64,000 nucleotides of DNA from positions 19,900-83,899 of the forward strand of contig CACOKI010000004.1 of the NCBI GenBank assembly GCA_902627735.1, written 5' to 3'. The notes beneath the pieces are model-generated. The model saw nothing but the letters and a program-made list of their open reading frames with translations, searched no databases and was not told where the DNA came from. This DNA is from an uncultured Pelagibacteraceae bacterium. GTDB lineage: Bacteria; Pseudomonadota; Alphaproteobacteria; Pelagibacterales; Pelagibacteraceae. A program made the translations under genes and the position numbers. Positions 35,957 to 44,642 of the stretch are shown here, one piece after another (positions within the stretch are counted from its first letter, which is position 1; each line of letters starts with the position of its first letter).

Positions 35957-38059
35957 ATGAATATTTCAATATTATTACCTTTTAAAGAAAATTTTACTAA
36001 ATCTATGGCAGGAGCAGTGTCTTTATTTGTAAAAGATACGTCTAAAGCCAGTACTTTTAAAGATAAGATAACTATTTTTGGTTCCACAAAAAAAAGAGAT
36101 TTTTTATTGAAAAGTTATATAAATTTAGATACAGAAAAAAAATTTTTCAAAAGTTCAAACACAGAATATGTAAAAACTTTTCTTTCTCACAAATTTTTAA
36201 AAAAAACAAATATTTTAGAAATTCATAATAGACCTAATTATATTAAACAGATCAGAGATATATATAAAGAAAAAATATTTTTATATTTTCATAATGATCC
36301 TCTTTCAATGAATGGTTCTAAAAGTATTTCTGATAGAGAATATCTAATTAGTAATGTTGATAAATTAATTTTTAATAGTAATTGGTCGAGAAAAAGATTT
36401 TTAATAAATTTAGATGATAATAAGTTTCTTAAAAAAACTGCAATTTGTTATCAATCTACAAATAAAGTAAAAATAAATTTTTCAAAAAAAAAGAAGATTA
36501 TTTCATTTATTGGTAAACTTAATAGAGCAAAAGGTTTTGATATCTTTGGTAAAGCTATTATAAAAATATTAAATGAATTTAATGATTGGAAGGGATATAT
36601 TATTGGTGATGAACCTAGAGAAAAACTTTTTTTTAAGCATAAGAATTTAAAAAATTTAGGATTCAAAAATAATGATTTCATATTAAATTTTCTAAAAAAA
36701 GTTAGTATCTCTGTTGTTTCTTCTAGATGGGACGAACCTTTTGGGAGGGCGAGTTTGGAAGCAGCTAGCAGAGGATCAGCGGTAATTATTAGTAATAAAG
36801 GTGGTTTACCTGAAACATCGTCTGCATCAATAATTTTAAAATCCTTAAATGAAAAAAATTTATATCTTCAAATTAAGAAATTAATAAAGAATAAAGATTT
36901 TTTAATTAAATCACAAAAAAAGAATTATAAAAATTTTTTTTTAGATCACAATTATGTTACATCAATCATTGATAGATTAAGAAATGAATTTAATTTCACA
37001 AATCTAAATACAAATATTAAAAAAAATTTAAAGATTATTCATATTACTAATTTTAATTATAGATTTAATGGCCGTTTACAATATAATACTGGTAGAAGAA
37101 TAAATAATGGTTTAGTAAGATTAGGTCATAATGTTCTAACTATCAGCGATAGAGATGTAGTAAGTCAAAACAAAACCTTAACTGACATAACAGGATCAAA
37201 AAAATTACAAGAAAAGATTATTAATAGTTACTATAATTTTAAACCCGATTTATTGGTTTTAGGCCATGCAGATTCAGTTTCTTTGGAGACTATAGATTTT
37301 CTTAAATCAAAAAATGTTAAGATATCTCAATGGTTCCTTGATCCAGTATCTAAATTTGGACCTGATTACAGTTCAAATAAACAAAGAATTCTACATAAAG
37401 ATAAATTAATTGATGCTAGTTTTTTAACAACAGATCCAAAATCTTTAACTTTTAAAATCAAAAACTCATTTTACATGCCTAATCCATGTGATGAAGCTTT
37501 TGAAATTTTAGAAAATTATAATAAGAATTGTGAACATGATCTTTTCTTTGCAATGAGCCATGGTGTTCATAGAGGTGAACTCAAAAAAGGTAAATATGAT
37601 AAAAGAGAAAAATTTATTAATAATCTAATTAAAAAAAATAAAAATATTGATTTTGACACCTATGGAATGAACCATATTCAACCAATTTGGGGTAATGAGT
37701 TTTTAGATAAAATTTCTAATTGTTCTATGGGTTTGAACTTGAGTAGAGGTAAACCAATAAAGTATTACAGTAGTGATCGTATTGCTCAATTAATGGGAAA
37801 TGGTTTATTAACTTTTATTGATCAAAAAACAAAATTTAATGATTTTTTTTCAAAAAATGAAATAGTATTTTACAAAGATATTGATGATTTAAGTTATAAA
37901 TTAAATAAATATAAAAAAGATACAAAAGAAAGAAGAAGAATTGCTAAGAATGGTAAAAAACATTATTTTAAACATTTTAATTCAACAATAATTGCTGATT
38001 TTATTATAAGTCGTACTTTTGGTAATAAATCTAAAAAAGAATTTATATGGGAAAAATAG
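35957..38059 (+). CDS. Two-domain glycosyltransferase
   Basis: 700 residues, apparently two glycosyltransferase modules in one chain. Residues about 1-350 are GT4-like (GT-B fold): FIGKLNRAKGFDIFGKAI near 183-200 and the donor-binding RWDEPFGRASLEAASRG near 255-272 followed by AVIISNKGGLPET. Residues about 360-700 begin again with IIHITNFNYRFNGRLQYNTG and end in a CgeB/YkvP-like domain with CSMGLNLSRGKPIKYYSSDR near 593-612 and QLMGNGLLTFID. Such double enzymes add two sugars in capsule, O-antigen or glycoprotein synthesis. Overlaps the Gmd-like gene by 13 bases. Confidence 0.88.
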   Translation: MNISILLPFKENFTKSMAGAVSLFVKDTSKASTFKDKITIFGSTKKRDFLLKSYINLDTEKKFFKSSNTEYVKTFLSHKFLKKTNILEIHNRPNYIKQIRDIYKEKIFLYFHNDPLSMNGSKSISDREYLISNVDKLIFNSNWSRKRFLINLDDNKFLKKTAICYQSTNKVKINFSKKKKIISFIGKLNRAKGFDIFGKAIIKILNEFNDWKGYIIGDEPREKLFFKHKNLKNLGFKNNDFILNFLKKVSISVVSSRWDEPFGRASLEAASRGSAVIISNKGGLPETSSASIILKSLNEKNLYLQIKKLIKNKDFLIKSQKKNYKNFFLDHNYVTSIIDRLRNEFNFTNLNTNIKKNLKIIHITNFNYRFNGRLQYNTGRRINNGLVRLGHNVLTISDRDVVSQNKTLTDITGSKKLQEKIINSYYNFKPDLLVLGHADSVSLETIDFLKSKNVKISQWFLDPVSKFGPDYSSNKQRILHKDKLIDASFLTTDPKSLTFKIKNSFYMPNPCDEAFEILENYNKNCEHDLFFAMSHGVHRGELKKGKYDKREKFINNLIKKNKNIDFDTYGMNHIQPIWGNEFLDKISNCSMGLNLSRGKPIKYYSSDRIAQLMGNGLLTFIDQKTKFNDFFSKNEIVFYKDIDDLSYKLNKYKKDTKERRRIAKNGKKHYFKHFNSTIIADFIISRTFGNKSKKEFIWEK

Positions 38060-39000
38060 CTATTATCACAGGTATTGCTGGTCAAGATGGGTCATATTTA
38101 GCTGAATTATTACTAAAAAAAAATTACAAAATTTATGGTATTTGCAAAAAATCAAAAAAAATTAATTTTAGGAATATTGAAAAGATAAAAAAAAAAATTT
38201 TTATAAAAAAAATTGATATTAATAATTTTTCTAATATTAAAGAATTAATCAAAAAAGTTCGTCCAAATGAATTTTATCATTTAGCTGCACAAAGTTTTAT
38301 TAATTATAAATTTGAAGATGAATTTTTTAGATTAAATCCTAATATAAACGGTACTCATTATATATTATCAGCCATTAAAAAATTTTCACCAAAAACAAAA
38401 TTTTATTATGCAGCGTCCTCAGAATTATTTGGTAATGCCAAATCATTACCACAACATGAGAATACTCATTTTAATCCAAGATCAGCTTATGGTGTATCAA
38501 AAGTGGCTGGTTATTATTTGACAAAAAATTATAGAGAGGCTTATAAATTATTTGCTTGTTCTGGTATTTTATTCAATCATGAGTCACCAAGAAGAAATAT
38601 CAATTTTGTATCTCGTAAGATAACTAAAAATTTATCCTTAATTGTTAAAGGAAAAATAAAAAAAATTATTTTAGGAAATATAAATTCAAAAAGAGACTGG
38701 GGCCATGCAAAAGATTATGTTTATGCAATGTGGAAAATATTACAATCAAAAAAACCGCAGGATTTTGTTATAGGAACAGGAAAAGTTCATTCTGTAAGAG
38801 ATTTTTTACATTTAGCATTTAAAAGGGCTAATTTAGATTATAAAAAATATATTAAAATTGATAAAAGATTATTTAGACCAAATGATGATATTATATTAAA
38901 AGCAAACTTTAATAAGGCAAAAAGAATTTTAAATTGGAAACCAAAAATTAGTTTTAAATCTTTAGTCAATGAAATGGTCGACTATGATTTAAATAATTAG
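38047..39000 (+). CDS. gmd: GDP-sugar 4,6-dehydratase (Gmd-like)
   Basis: Short-chain dehydrogenase/reductase of the GDP-mannose 4,6-dehydratase group. NAD-binding ITGIAGQDGSYLAELLL at residues about 7-23, ASSELFGNA near 125-133, the catalytic Tyr-Lys in RSAYGVSKVAGYYLT near 145-159, then FNHESPRR near 180 and NINSKRDWGHAKDYVYAMW near 217-235. 317 residues, shorter than typical Gmd (about 345-370). Because the neighbours make GDP-manno-heptose rather than GDP-mannose, the real substrate could be GDP-heptose (inference, see findings). Confidence 0.88.
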   Translation: MGKIAIITGIAGQDGSYLAELLLKKNYKIYGICKKSKKINFRNIEKIKKKIFIKKIDINNFSNIKELIKKVRPNEFYHLAAQSFINYKFEDEFFRLNPNINGTHYILSAIKKFSPKTKFYYAASSELFGNAKSLPQHENTHFNPRSAYGVSKVAGYYLTKNYREAYKLFACSGILFNHESPRRNINFVSRKITKNLSLIVKGKIKKIILGNINSKRDWGHAKDYVYAMWKILQSKKPQDFVIGTGKVHSVRDFLHLAFKRANLDYKKYIKIDKRLFRPNDDIILKANFNKAKRILNWKPKISFKSLVNEMVDYDLNN

Positions 39001-39004
39001 AATA

Positions 39005-40012
39005 ATGAATTCAAAAATAAAGATCTATTTTATTGAAAATTCTTATGATTATAATGCCTCTGACCTAAATTCTAGTAAAATTGCTGGTTCTGAAAAAACA
39101 CTTATAAATATCACTAATGAACTTGCCAAAGACAAGAATTTGATAATTAAAGTTTTCAATAATACTTCTGCTCCATTTTCTAAAATCAATAATGTTTATT
39201 GGGACAATGTAAATAAAATTGATAATGACGATAAGCCAGATTTTGTTGTAGCTATGTCAGATGCAAATCTTCTAAATAACTTAAATTGTAAAAAAAATTT
39301 CTTATGGTCTCACAGTATTCAATCTTTTGAAAAATTTATTAGAAAAAAACAACTTTTACCTTTTTTAAGATACAAACCTAAAATGATACTCGAGGGAGAA
39401 TATCACTTTAATCAGAGAAGTTTTTTAACATCTTTTTGTGGAAAAAAAATTTTAAAAATTGCACCTGACTATGATTTTATCGATACTCAGATTGAACCTA
39501 ATCATATCCCACCACCTACAGCAATATTTACTACAAAATCTGATCGTAATTTAAACTTTTTAATAAACTCTTGGCATGAGATAAATAAAAAAAACTCAAA
39601 AACTAATCTATATATTAATCCGCCATATAAACTGTCAGAAATGGATAAAACTATGGGTATTCATCTTAGAAATAAAGGTGATAAAAAAAAACTTATTTTA
39701 GATCTAATTAATTCAAGATTATTTTTGACACCTGGTCATAAAACTGAAGTTTTTTGTTTGGCTGCTGAAGAAGCAAGAGAACTTTGTATTCCAATTGTGA
39801 CAATGGGATACGGCTGTTTATATGAAAGAGTAGAACATGGTGTTACTGGCTTTATAGCAAAAAATCGAAGCGAATTTATTGATTATGCTTATGAAATTCT
39901 AACTAATGATAAAACTTATTTAGATTTAAAAAGGAATTTGATAGAAATGAAAAATTCAAGAAATTATTCTCATGTTAGAAATGACTTTTTAAATATTTTA
40001 AATAATGAATGA
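39005..40012 (+). CDS. GT4-like glycosyltransferase
   Basis: 335 residues with a GT-B layout. The N-terminal part has IAGSEKTLINITNEL near 26-40 and the C-terminal donor-binding part TPGHKTEVFCLAAEEARELC near 233-252, then IVTMGYGCLYERVEHGVTGF near 255-274, the typical GT4 E-x7-E region. The NFLWSHSIQSF stretch near 96 resembles a binding loop. Likely transfers a sugar onto the surface glycan made in this cluster. Follows the Gmd-like gene by 4 bases and overlaps the next gene by 8. Confidence 0.85.
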   Translation: MNSKIKIYFIENSYDYNASDLNSSKIAGSEKTLINITNELAKDKNLIIKVFNNTSAPFSKINNVYWDNVNKIDNDDKPDFVVAMSDANLLNNLNCKKNFLWSHSIQSFEKFIRKKQLLPFLRYKPKMILEGEYHFNQRSFLTSFCGKKILKIAPDYDFIDTQIEPNHIPPPTAIFTTKSDRNLNFLINSWHEINKKNSKTNLYINPPYKLSEMDKTMGIHLRNKGDKKKLILDLINSRLFLTPGHKTEVFCLAAEEARELCIPIVTMGYGCLYERVEHGVTGFIAKNRSEFIDYAYEILTNDKTYLDLKRNLIEMKNSRNYSHVRNDFLNILNNE

Positions 40013-41198
40013 TATCGTAATTCTAGTTGGTGGAAAAGGATCAAGATTAGGAAAATTAACAAAAAAAAATCCCAAACCTCTTATAAAAATAAAGAATAAA
40101 AGATTTTTAGATATAATTTTAAGTAAGCTTATAAGATATAATTTCAGAAATATATATTTACTTTGCTCTTTCAAAAAAAAAAAATTTTTTAGTATTTACA
40201 ACCATAAAAAGATTCATAATTCAAAAATAATATGTATTGATGAAGGAAATCCAAAGGATACAGGTGGAGCATTATTTAAATTAAGAAAAAGAATTAAGAA
40301 CAGCTTTTTTTGCATAAATGGTGATACATTTTTTGATATAGATTATAATTTGTTAAAAATTAAAAAAGATGAAAAACAGATATGCAATATAGCTATTACT
40401 AATAATAATAACTACAAAAAAAATTCCAAAGTAAATAACTTATCTTTAACTAAAAAGGGTTTAATTCAATATTCAAATAAAAAGACTAAGCTAATGAATG
40501 GGGGAGTGTATTTTTTTAAAAAAAAGATATTCAAATACATTCCTAATAAAAAGATTTCACTAGAAAATGATATCTTTAAAATATTGATATATAAAAAAAA
40601 GATAAAAGGTATATTTTTTAAAGATAAATTTATTGATATTGGTTCAAAAAATAATTTAAGTTATCTTAAAAAAAATCCTTATCTTGTAAAACAAAAAGCA
40701 GCTTTTTTAGATAGAGATGGTGTAATAAATAGATTAATCAAAAGTGGCTATGTAGTAAATTATAAACAATTAAAATTATTAAAAGGAGTGGTTGATGGAA
40801 TTAAGTTTTTAAACCAAAATGGATATTTAACAATACTAGTAACTAATCAATCTTGTGTTGGAAGATCAATTATCAGCGAAAAAAAACTCAATAGAATTCA
40901 TTTCTTATTACAAAAATATCTCAAAAAAAGAAATAATTCATATTTAGATGATATTTTTTATTCCCCTTATTACAAACATTCTAAAAATAAAAAATACAGA
41001 TTAAATTCATTTGATCGAAAACCAAATCCGGGAATGTTGATTAAAGCAATTTTAAAATGGAATATAGATTTGAAGAGTAGTTTTTTTATTGGCGATTCTA
41101 AAACAGATTTTACGGCTGCCAAGAAAGTTGGTGTTAAATTTTATTATAAAGATAAAGTGTCTTTATTAAATCAATTTAAAAAAATTTTAAATAAATGA
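40005..41198 (+). CDS. Fused heptose-1-phosphate guanylyltransferase / heptose bisphosphate phosphatase
   Basis: 397 residues, two enzymes in one. Residues 1-225: nucleotidyltransferase of the HddC/GmhB-partner type, with LVGGKGSRLGKLTKKNPKPL at 6-25 and ICINGDTFFDID near 100. Residues 226-397: HAD phosphatase of the GmhB type, with AAFLDRDGVINRL near 227, LVTNQSCVGR near 275, KPNPGMLIKAI near 338 and FFIGDSKTDFTAA near 357. The products would be heptose-1-phosphate and then GDP-heptose. The zinc loop of GmhB has lost its Cys residues. Overlaps neighbours by 8 and 4 bases. Confidence 0.85.
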   Translation: MNDIVILVGGKGSRLGKLTKKNPKPLIKIKNKRFLDIILSKLIRYNFRNIYLLCSFKKKKFFSIYNHKKIHNSKIICIDEGNPKDTGGALFKLRKRIKNSFFCINGDTFFDIDYNLLKIKKDEKQICNIAITNNNNYKKNSKVNNLSLTKKGLIQYSNKKTKLMNGGVYFFKKKIFKYIPNKKISLENDIFKILIYKKKIKGIFFKDKFIDIGSKNNLSYLKKNPYLVKQKAAFLDRDGVINRLIKSGYVVNYKQLKLLKGVVDGIKFLNQNGYLTILVTNQSCVGRSIISEKKLNRIHFLLQKYLKKRNNSYLDDIFYSPYYKHSKNKKYRLNSFDRKPNPGMLIKAILKWNIDLKSSFFIGDSKTDFTAAKKVGVKFYYKDKVSLLNQFKKILNK

Positions 41199-42172
41199 TT
41201 ATTTCAAAGACACCGTTTAGAATTTCACTTATTGGAGGTGGAACAGATTTTCCCTCATATTACAAAAGATATCCAGGTCTAGTAATTGGAGGAACTATTA
41301 ATAAATATAGTTATGTTACTGCTAGACATTTGCCAAATGTTTTTAATTATAAACATAGAATTGTTTGGTCCAAAAACGAGGTAGTTAATAATATTAATCA
41401 AATAATACATCCAACAGTCAAAGGAGTATTTAGATTTTTAAAGATTAATAAAGGTTTGGAAATTCATTATCAGGGCGATTTACAAAAAAATTCTGGTTTG
41501 GGGACAAGCTCCTCTTTTTGTGTAGGATTAATAAATTCGTTAATGACATTAAATAATAAAAAAATTTCAAATAAAGAATTAGCGTCAAAAGCAATCTATA
41601 TAGAACAAAAAGTAATGAAAGAAAACTCTGGTTCACAAGATCCAATTTGGGCTTCTTATGGAGGATTTAATTCAATTAAATTTAATAATAATAAATTTAC
41701 AGTAAATAAAATCAAAATTACAAAAAATAATCTGGATGAATTAAGCAAAAATCTATTTTTAATTTACACAGGTATTAATAAATTTTCAAATACTATTGAA
41801 AAAGATAAAATATCTAATTTACGATCAAACATTAAATATTTATCAACAATTTATGAATTAGCCAAAGAACTAGAAAAAAACATACATCAAATTAAAAATT
41901 TTAATTACATAGGATCAATTTTAAATGAATATTGGCATATTAAAAAGAAATTGTCATCTAAAGTAAGTAATGTGAAAATCGATGAAATCTATAATGAATC
42001 TTTATCAGCTGGCGCATCAGGTGGAAAAATTATTGGATCGGGTGGAGGTGGTTTTTTGTTGATTTATTGTAAAAAGAAATTTCACTCAAATTTAAAAAAA
42101 AGATTAAACAAATTGCCTATAGTTAAATTTAATTTTGTTAATGAGGGTTCTAAAATAATTTTTAAATCTTAA
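41195..42172 (+). CDS. hddA: D-glycero-D-manno-heptose-7-phosphate kinase (HddA-like, GHMP kinase)
   Basis: GHMP-family sugar kinase. TPFRISLIGGGTDFPSYYK at residues 5-23 is the N-terminal signature of the heptose-7-phosphate kinase group; the ATP loop KNSGLGTSSSFCVGLIN is near 99-115; the C-terminal SAGASGGKIIGSGGGGFLL near 268-286 completes the active site. 325 residues, normal. It would phosphorylate heptose-7-phosphate at C1 before the phosphatase and guanylyltransferase steps of the fused neighbour. Last gene of the forward sugar operon; its stop overlaps the convergent gene by 11 bases. Confidence 0.9.
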   Translation: MIISKTPFRISLIGGGTDFPSYYKRYPGLVIGGTINKYSYVTARHLPNVFNYKHRIVWSKNEVVNNINQIIHPTVKGVFRFLKINKGLEIHYQGDLQKNSGLGTSSSFCVGLINSLMTLNNKKISNKELASKAIYIEQKVMKENSGSQDPIWASYGGFNSIKFNNNKFTVNKIKITKNNLDELSKNLFLIYTGINKFSNTIEKDKISNLRSNIKYLSTIYELAKELEKNIHQIKNFNYIGSILNEYWHIKKKLSSKVSNVKIDEIYNESLSAGASGGKIIGSGGGGFLLIYCKKKFHSNLKKRLNKLPIVKFNFVNEGSKIIFKS

Positions 42173-42899
42173 TAAAAATGGATTTTAATAGATATTTCAT
42201 ATATTCAATTTTATGTATTTTTCTTCTATTCAAAAATAAACCGTCTCTATGAACTGTCAAATGAAGACTATCTTTTTTGCTATTCGAATTCTGTTCATAA
42301 ATTAATTTTTTATTAAATTCTTTTCTGAATTCTTCAATCAAATTTTTTATAGATGATTTCTTTTCTTTTTGAAGATATATAGCAAGCCATAGATCATCAT
42401 CTAAAAACATGTTTTTGTTATATTTCACAAATTTCTCATAAAATTTCTCAATATTGTCTAAAAGTTTTGTATTCATTAAAAAACCATCAGAACATTGTCC
42501 CATTTTAATCTTAAATATTTTATTCAAATAAAAGCTATAATTAATTTGTTCTTTTTCAAATGCTTTCAAAAAAAAATGACACATATTTTTGTCATAAAGG
42601 TGATCATCATCCAATAATATTACACAATCATAATTTCTTACTTTTTCAATCGAGCCCATAATTTTAGTGCCAGGTCCAAAATCTTCACATCTATTAATTT
42701 CTAAATTTTTATAATTTAATTTGATTAAATCTTTTTCATTAATTGTTTGGTCAGGAAATCTTTGATATTTGTATGGAATATTAAGATATATCTTCTCAGG
42801 TTTTAATGTTTGTTTGTTTATATTGTCAATAATCTCCGAGATTTTTCCAATTCTTGAGGGAATTGTTGACATAGAAACACAAAATGAAAATTCTTTCAC
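42162..42899 (-). CDS. GT-A-type glycosyltransferase (DDD motif)
   Basis: 245 residues. The start SFCVSMSTIPSRIGKISEII is typical of a nucleotide-sugar-binding GT-A fold, and the metal-binding DxD motif appears as VILLDDDHLYD near residues 93-103, with a second acidic cluster MFLDDDLWLAIYL near 165-177 where the catalytic base is expected. No membrane helix. The family name cannot be fixed by eye. Donor and acceptor are unknown; location in the sugar island supports a role in the same surface glycan. Confidence 0.78.
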   Translation of the reverse strand: MKEFSFCVSMSTIPSRIGKISEIIDNINKQTLKPEKIYLNIPYKYQRFPDQTINEKDLIKLNYKNLEINRCEDFGPGTKIMGSIEKVRNYDCVILLDDDHLYDKNMCHFFLKAFEKEQINYSFYLNKIFKIKMGQCSDGFLMNTKLLDNIEKFYEKFVKYNKNMFLDDDLWLAIYLQKEKKSSIKNLIEEFRKEFNKKLIYEQNSNSKKDSLHLTVHRDGLFLNRRKIHKIEYMKYLLKSIFIKI

Positions 42900-42905
42900 A
42901 AAATA

Positions 42906-43598
42906 TTAAACCTTAAATTTGCTTTTTTTTGCGTCTTTATAGAAACCTTTTACAGTATCAACGGTCAATTTCTTAAAAGTCTTATTTGAATTTTTTATTT
43001 GTTCAATAATTTTAGGAGGTATTGTTATTATCTGGCATCCTAATTGCTTAGCCTCTAAATAATTATAGGTTTCTCTGGTGCTTGCCCATAAAATTTCAAC
43101 ATTCTTAAATTTTTTTATATGTTTTAGGGATTTTTTAAATATTGGGATTGGATTTTTTAATTGATCTCCCATTCTTCCAGCAAAAATAGAAATAATCACT
43201 TTAGTTTTTTTATTAATTTTCTTACATATACTTTTAACTTGTTCAAAAGTGTATACGGCAGTTATATTTAATTTAACTTTTTCATCACTTAATTTTTTGA
43301 TGGTTTTTCCAGTAAATTTACCTTTAGTATTCACAACAGGTATCTTAACGTAAACATTTTTGGCCCATCCATTAATTATTTTTCCTTGGTTATACATTTC
43401 ATCAATATTGTCAGAAAAAACTTCTAATGAAACTGGCTTTTTACTACTATTTTTTAATAATTTTACAGAATATGATTTGTAACTTTTTGCTCCAGATTGT
43501 CTCATTAAACTTGGATTAGTTGTAAAACCTTTTACTATTTTATCTTTTTTGTATTTTAAAAAAATTTTATAGTCAGCACTGTCGCAAAATATTTTCAT
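42906..43598 (-). CDS. Transaldolase / fructose-6-phosphate aldolase family protein
   Basis: 230 residues of the small (TalC/Fsa-like) transaldolase family. IFCDSADYKIFLKY at 3-16, GFTTNPSLMRQSG at 24-36, the Schiff-base Lys in VYVKIPVV near 83-90, LNITAVYTFEQV near 112-123, and ASTRETYNY near 172-180 with GCQIITIPP follow the family plan. Transaldolases move three-carbon units and make or use sedoheptulose-7-phosphate, the precursor of heptose, which fits the neighbouring heptose genes. Such genes are also seen in other surface-glycan islands. Confidence 0.85.
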   Translation of the reverse strand: MKIFCDSADYKIFLKYKKDKIVKGFTTNPSLMRQSGAKSYKSYSVKLLKNSSKKPVSLEVFSDNIDEMYNQGKIINGWAKNVYVKIPVVNTKGKFTGKTIKKLSDEKVKLNITAVYTFEQVKSICKKINKKTKVIISIFAGRMGDQLKNPIPIFKKSLKHIKKFKNVEILWASTRETYNYLEAKQLGCQIITIPPKIIEQIKNSNKTFKKLTVDTVKGFYKDAKKSKFKV

Positions 43599-43609
43599 AA
43601 TTTAAGATA

Positions 43610-44563
43610 TCATATTTTAATTTTATTTAGTGCATTATTTTTGAATATATTTGCTTCTCTAATATATCTTCTAACCATTTGTGTTGTTTTGTGACCAGTC
43701 ATTGCCATAATACTACGTTCATCAGCTCCAGATTCTGCAGCGACAGTTGCAAAACCAGATCTTAAACTATGACCTGCAAAATTTTTATTTTCAATACCTG
43801 CTATATTTAAATATTCTTTCATTAACAAAACTACTGATTGGTCGGTTAATCTTTTTTCTGTTAGAAATAAACCTTTAGAAAATCTTCTAAAAATAGGTCC
43901 AGATTTGATTTTAGAAATTTCTAGCCATTTTTTAAGGTTGACTACAGGACAATATTTTTCATTGGTAAAGTAGGGTAGTCCTTTGATCATTCCTTCACCG
44001 TATTGATCAGTTTTTGATCTTCTTATGGTGATTTTAAGACCTTCAGGTACAAATTCTAAATCTTCATGATCAATTGAAATAAGCTCAGTTCGTCTAAAGC
44101 CACCTCCAAAGCCAACAAGAATAATTGACTTGTCTCTAAACTTTTTTATATTTTCAATTTTTTGTTGATCTATAACATTAATTATTGATTTTAAATGATT
44201 GATTAATATAGGTTTTTTTCCTTTTTGAATGCTTCCTTTTACTCTTTTTATCCCCATTAAATTTTCAACAATAATTGGATGTTTCGTATCTAAATAATGT
44301 CCTTTAAGTTTATGCACCATACTAATCGATACTAATCTTCTTCTTAAAGTGCTAATTTTTGAATTTTTAGAAAGATGGGTTAGATATAATGACACTATTT
44401 TTGGTTCAGATGGTAATGAATTAAAACCATGTTTAGCACAAAAAGCTCCAAAGTCTTTGAAGTCTGATTTATATGCTCTTAAAGTATTATTCGCTTTGGA
44501 GCTTTTAAGATTATTTAAAGTTGCCTCATGGAGCGATTTTAAGTCTGTAGTCAATTCATTCAT
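43610..44563 (-). CDS. Tyrosine recombinase / phage-type integrase
   Basis: 317 residues from the ATG at 44563; the frame opens six codons earlier (MLSIVI) but MNELTTDLKSL is the more natural start. N-terminal SAM-like core-binding domain (TLRAYKSDFKDFGAFC near 27-42), then the catalytic domain: Arg in GFRRTELIS near 156, Lys in RRSKTDQ near 185, HSLRSG near 264, GHKTTQ near 288 and the nucleophile Tyr in VRRYIREA near 299. All catalytic residues are present, so it should be active. It lies at the right end of the sugar island, pointing into it. Confidence 0.93.
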   Translation of the reverse strand: MNELTTDLKSLHEATLNNLKSSKANNTLRAYKSDFKDFGAFCAKHGFNSLPSEPKIVSLYLTHLSKNSKISTLRRRLVSISMVHKLKGHYLDTKHPIIVENLMGIKRVKGSIQKGKKPILINHLKSIINVIDQQKIENIKKFRDKSIILVGFGGGFRRTELISIDHEDLEFVPEGLKITIRRSKTDQYGEGMIKGLPYFTNEKYCPVVNLKKWLEISKIKSGPIFRRFSKGLFLTEKRLTDQSVVLLMKEYLNIAGIENKNFAGHSLRSGFATVAAESGADERSIMAMTGHKTTQMVRRYIREANIFKNNALNKIKI

Positions 44564-44572
44564 AATTACTAT

Positions 44573-44591
44573 TGATAACAATTAATTATCA
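44573..44591. repeat. Inverted repeat upstream of the integrase start
   Basis: TGATAA (44573-44578) and TTATCA (44586-44591) form a six-base inverted repeat around a 7-base centre, 10 bases upstream of the integrase ATG. Its place fits an operator or a recombinase/excisionase site, but six-base AT-rich repeats occur by chance, so support is weak. Confidence 0.3.
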
Positions 44592-44642
44592 TTAGTAATA
44601 TATCAAGTGATTTTTAATGTCAATAGTTTAAATTGAAAAATT

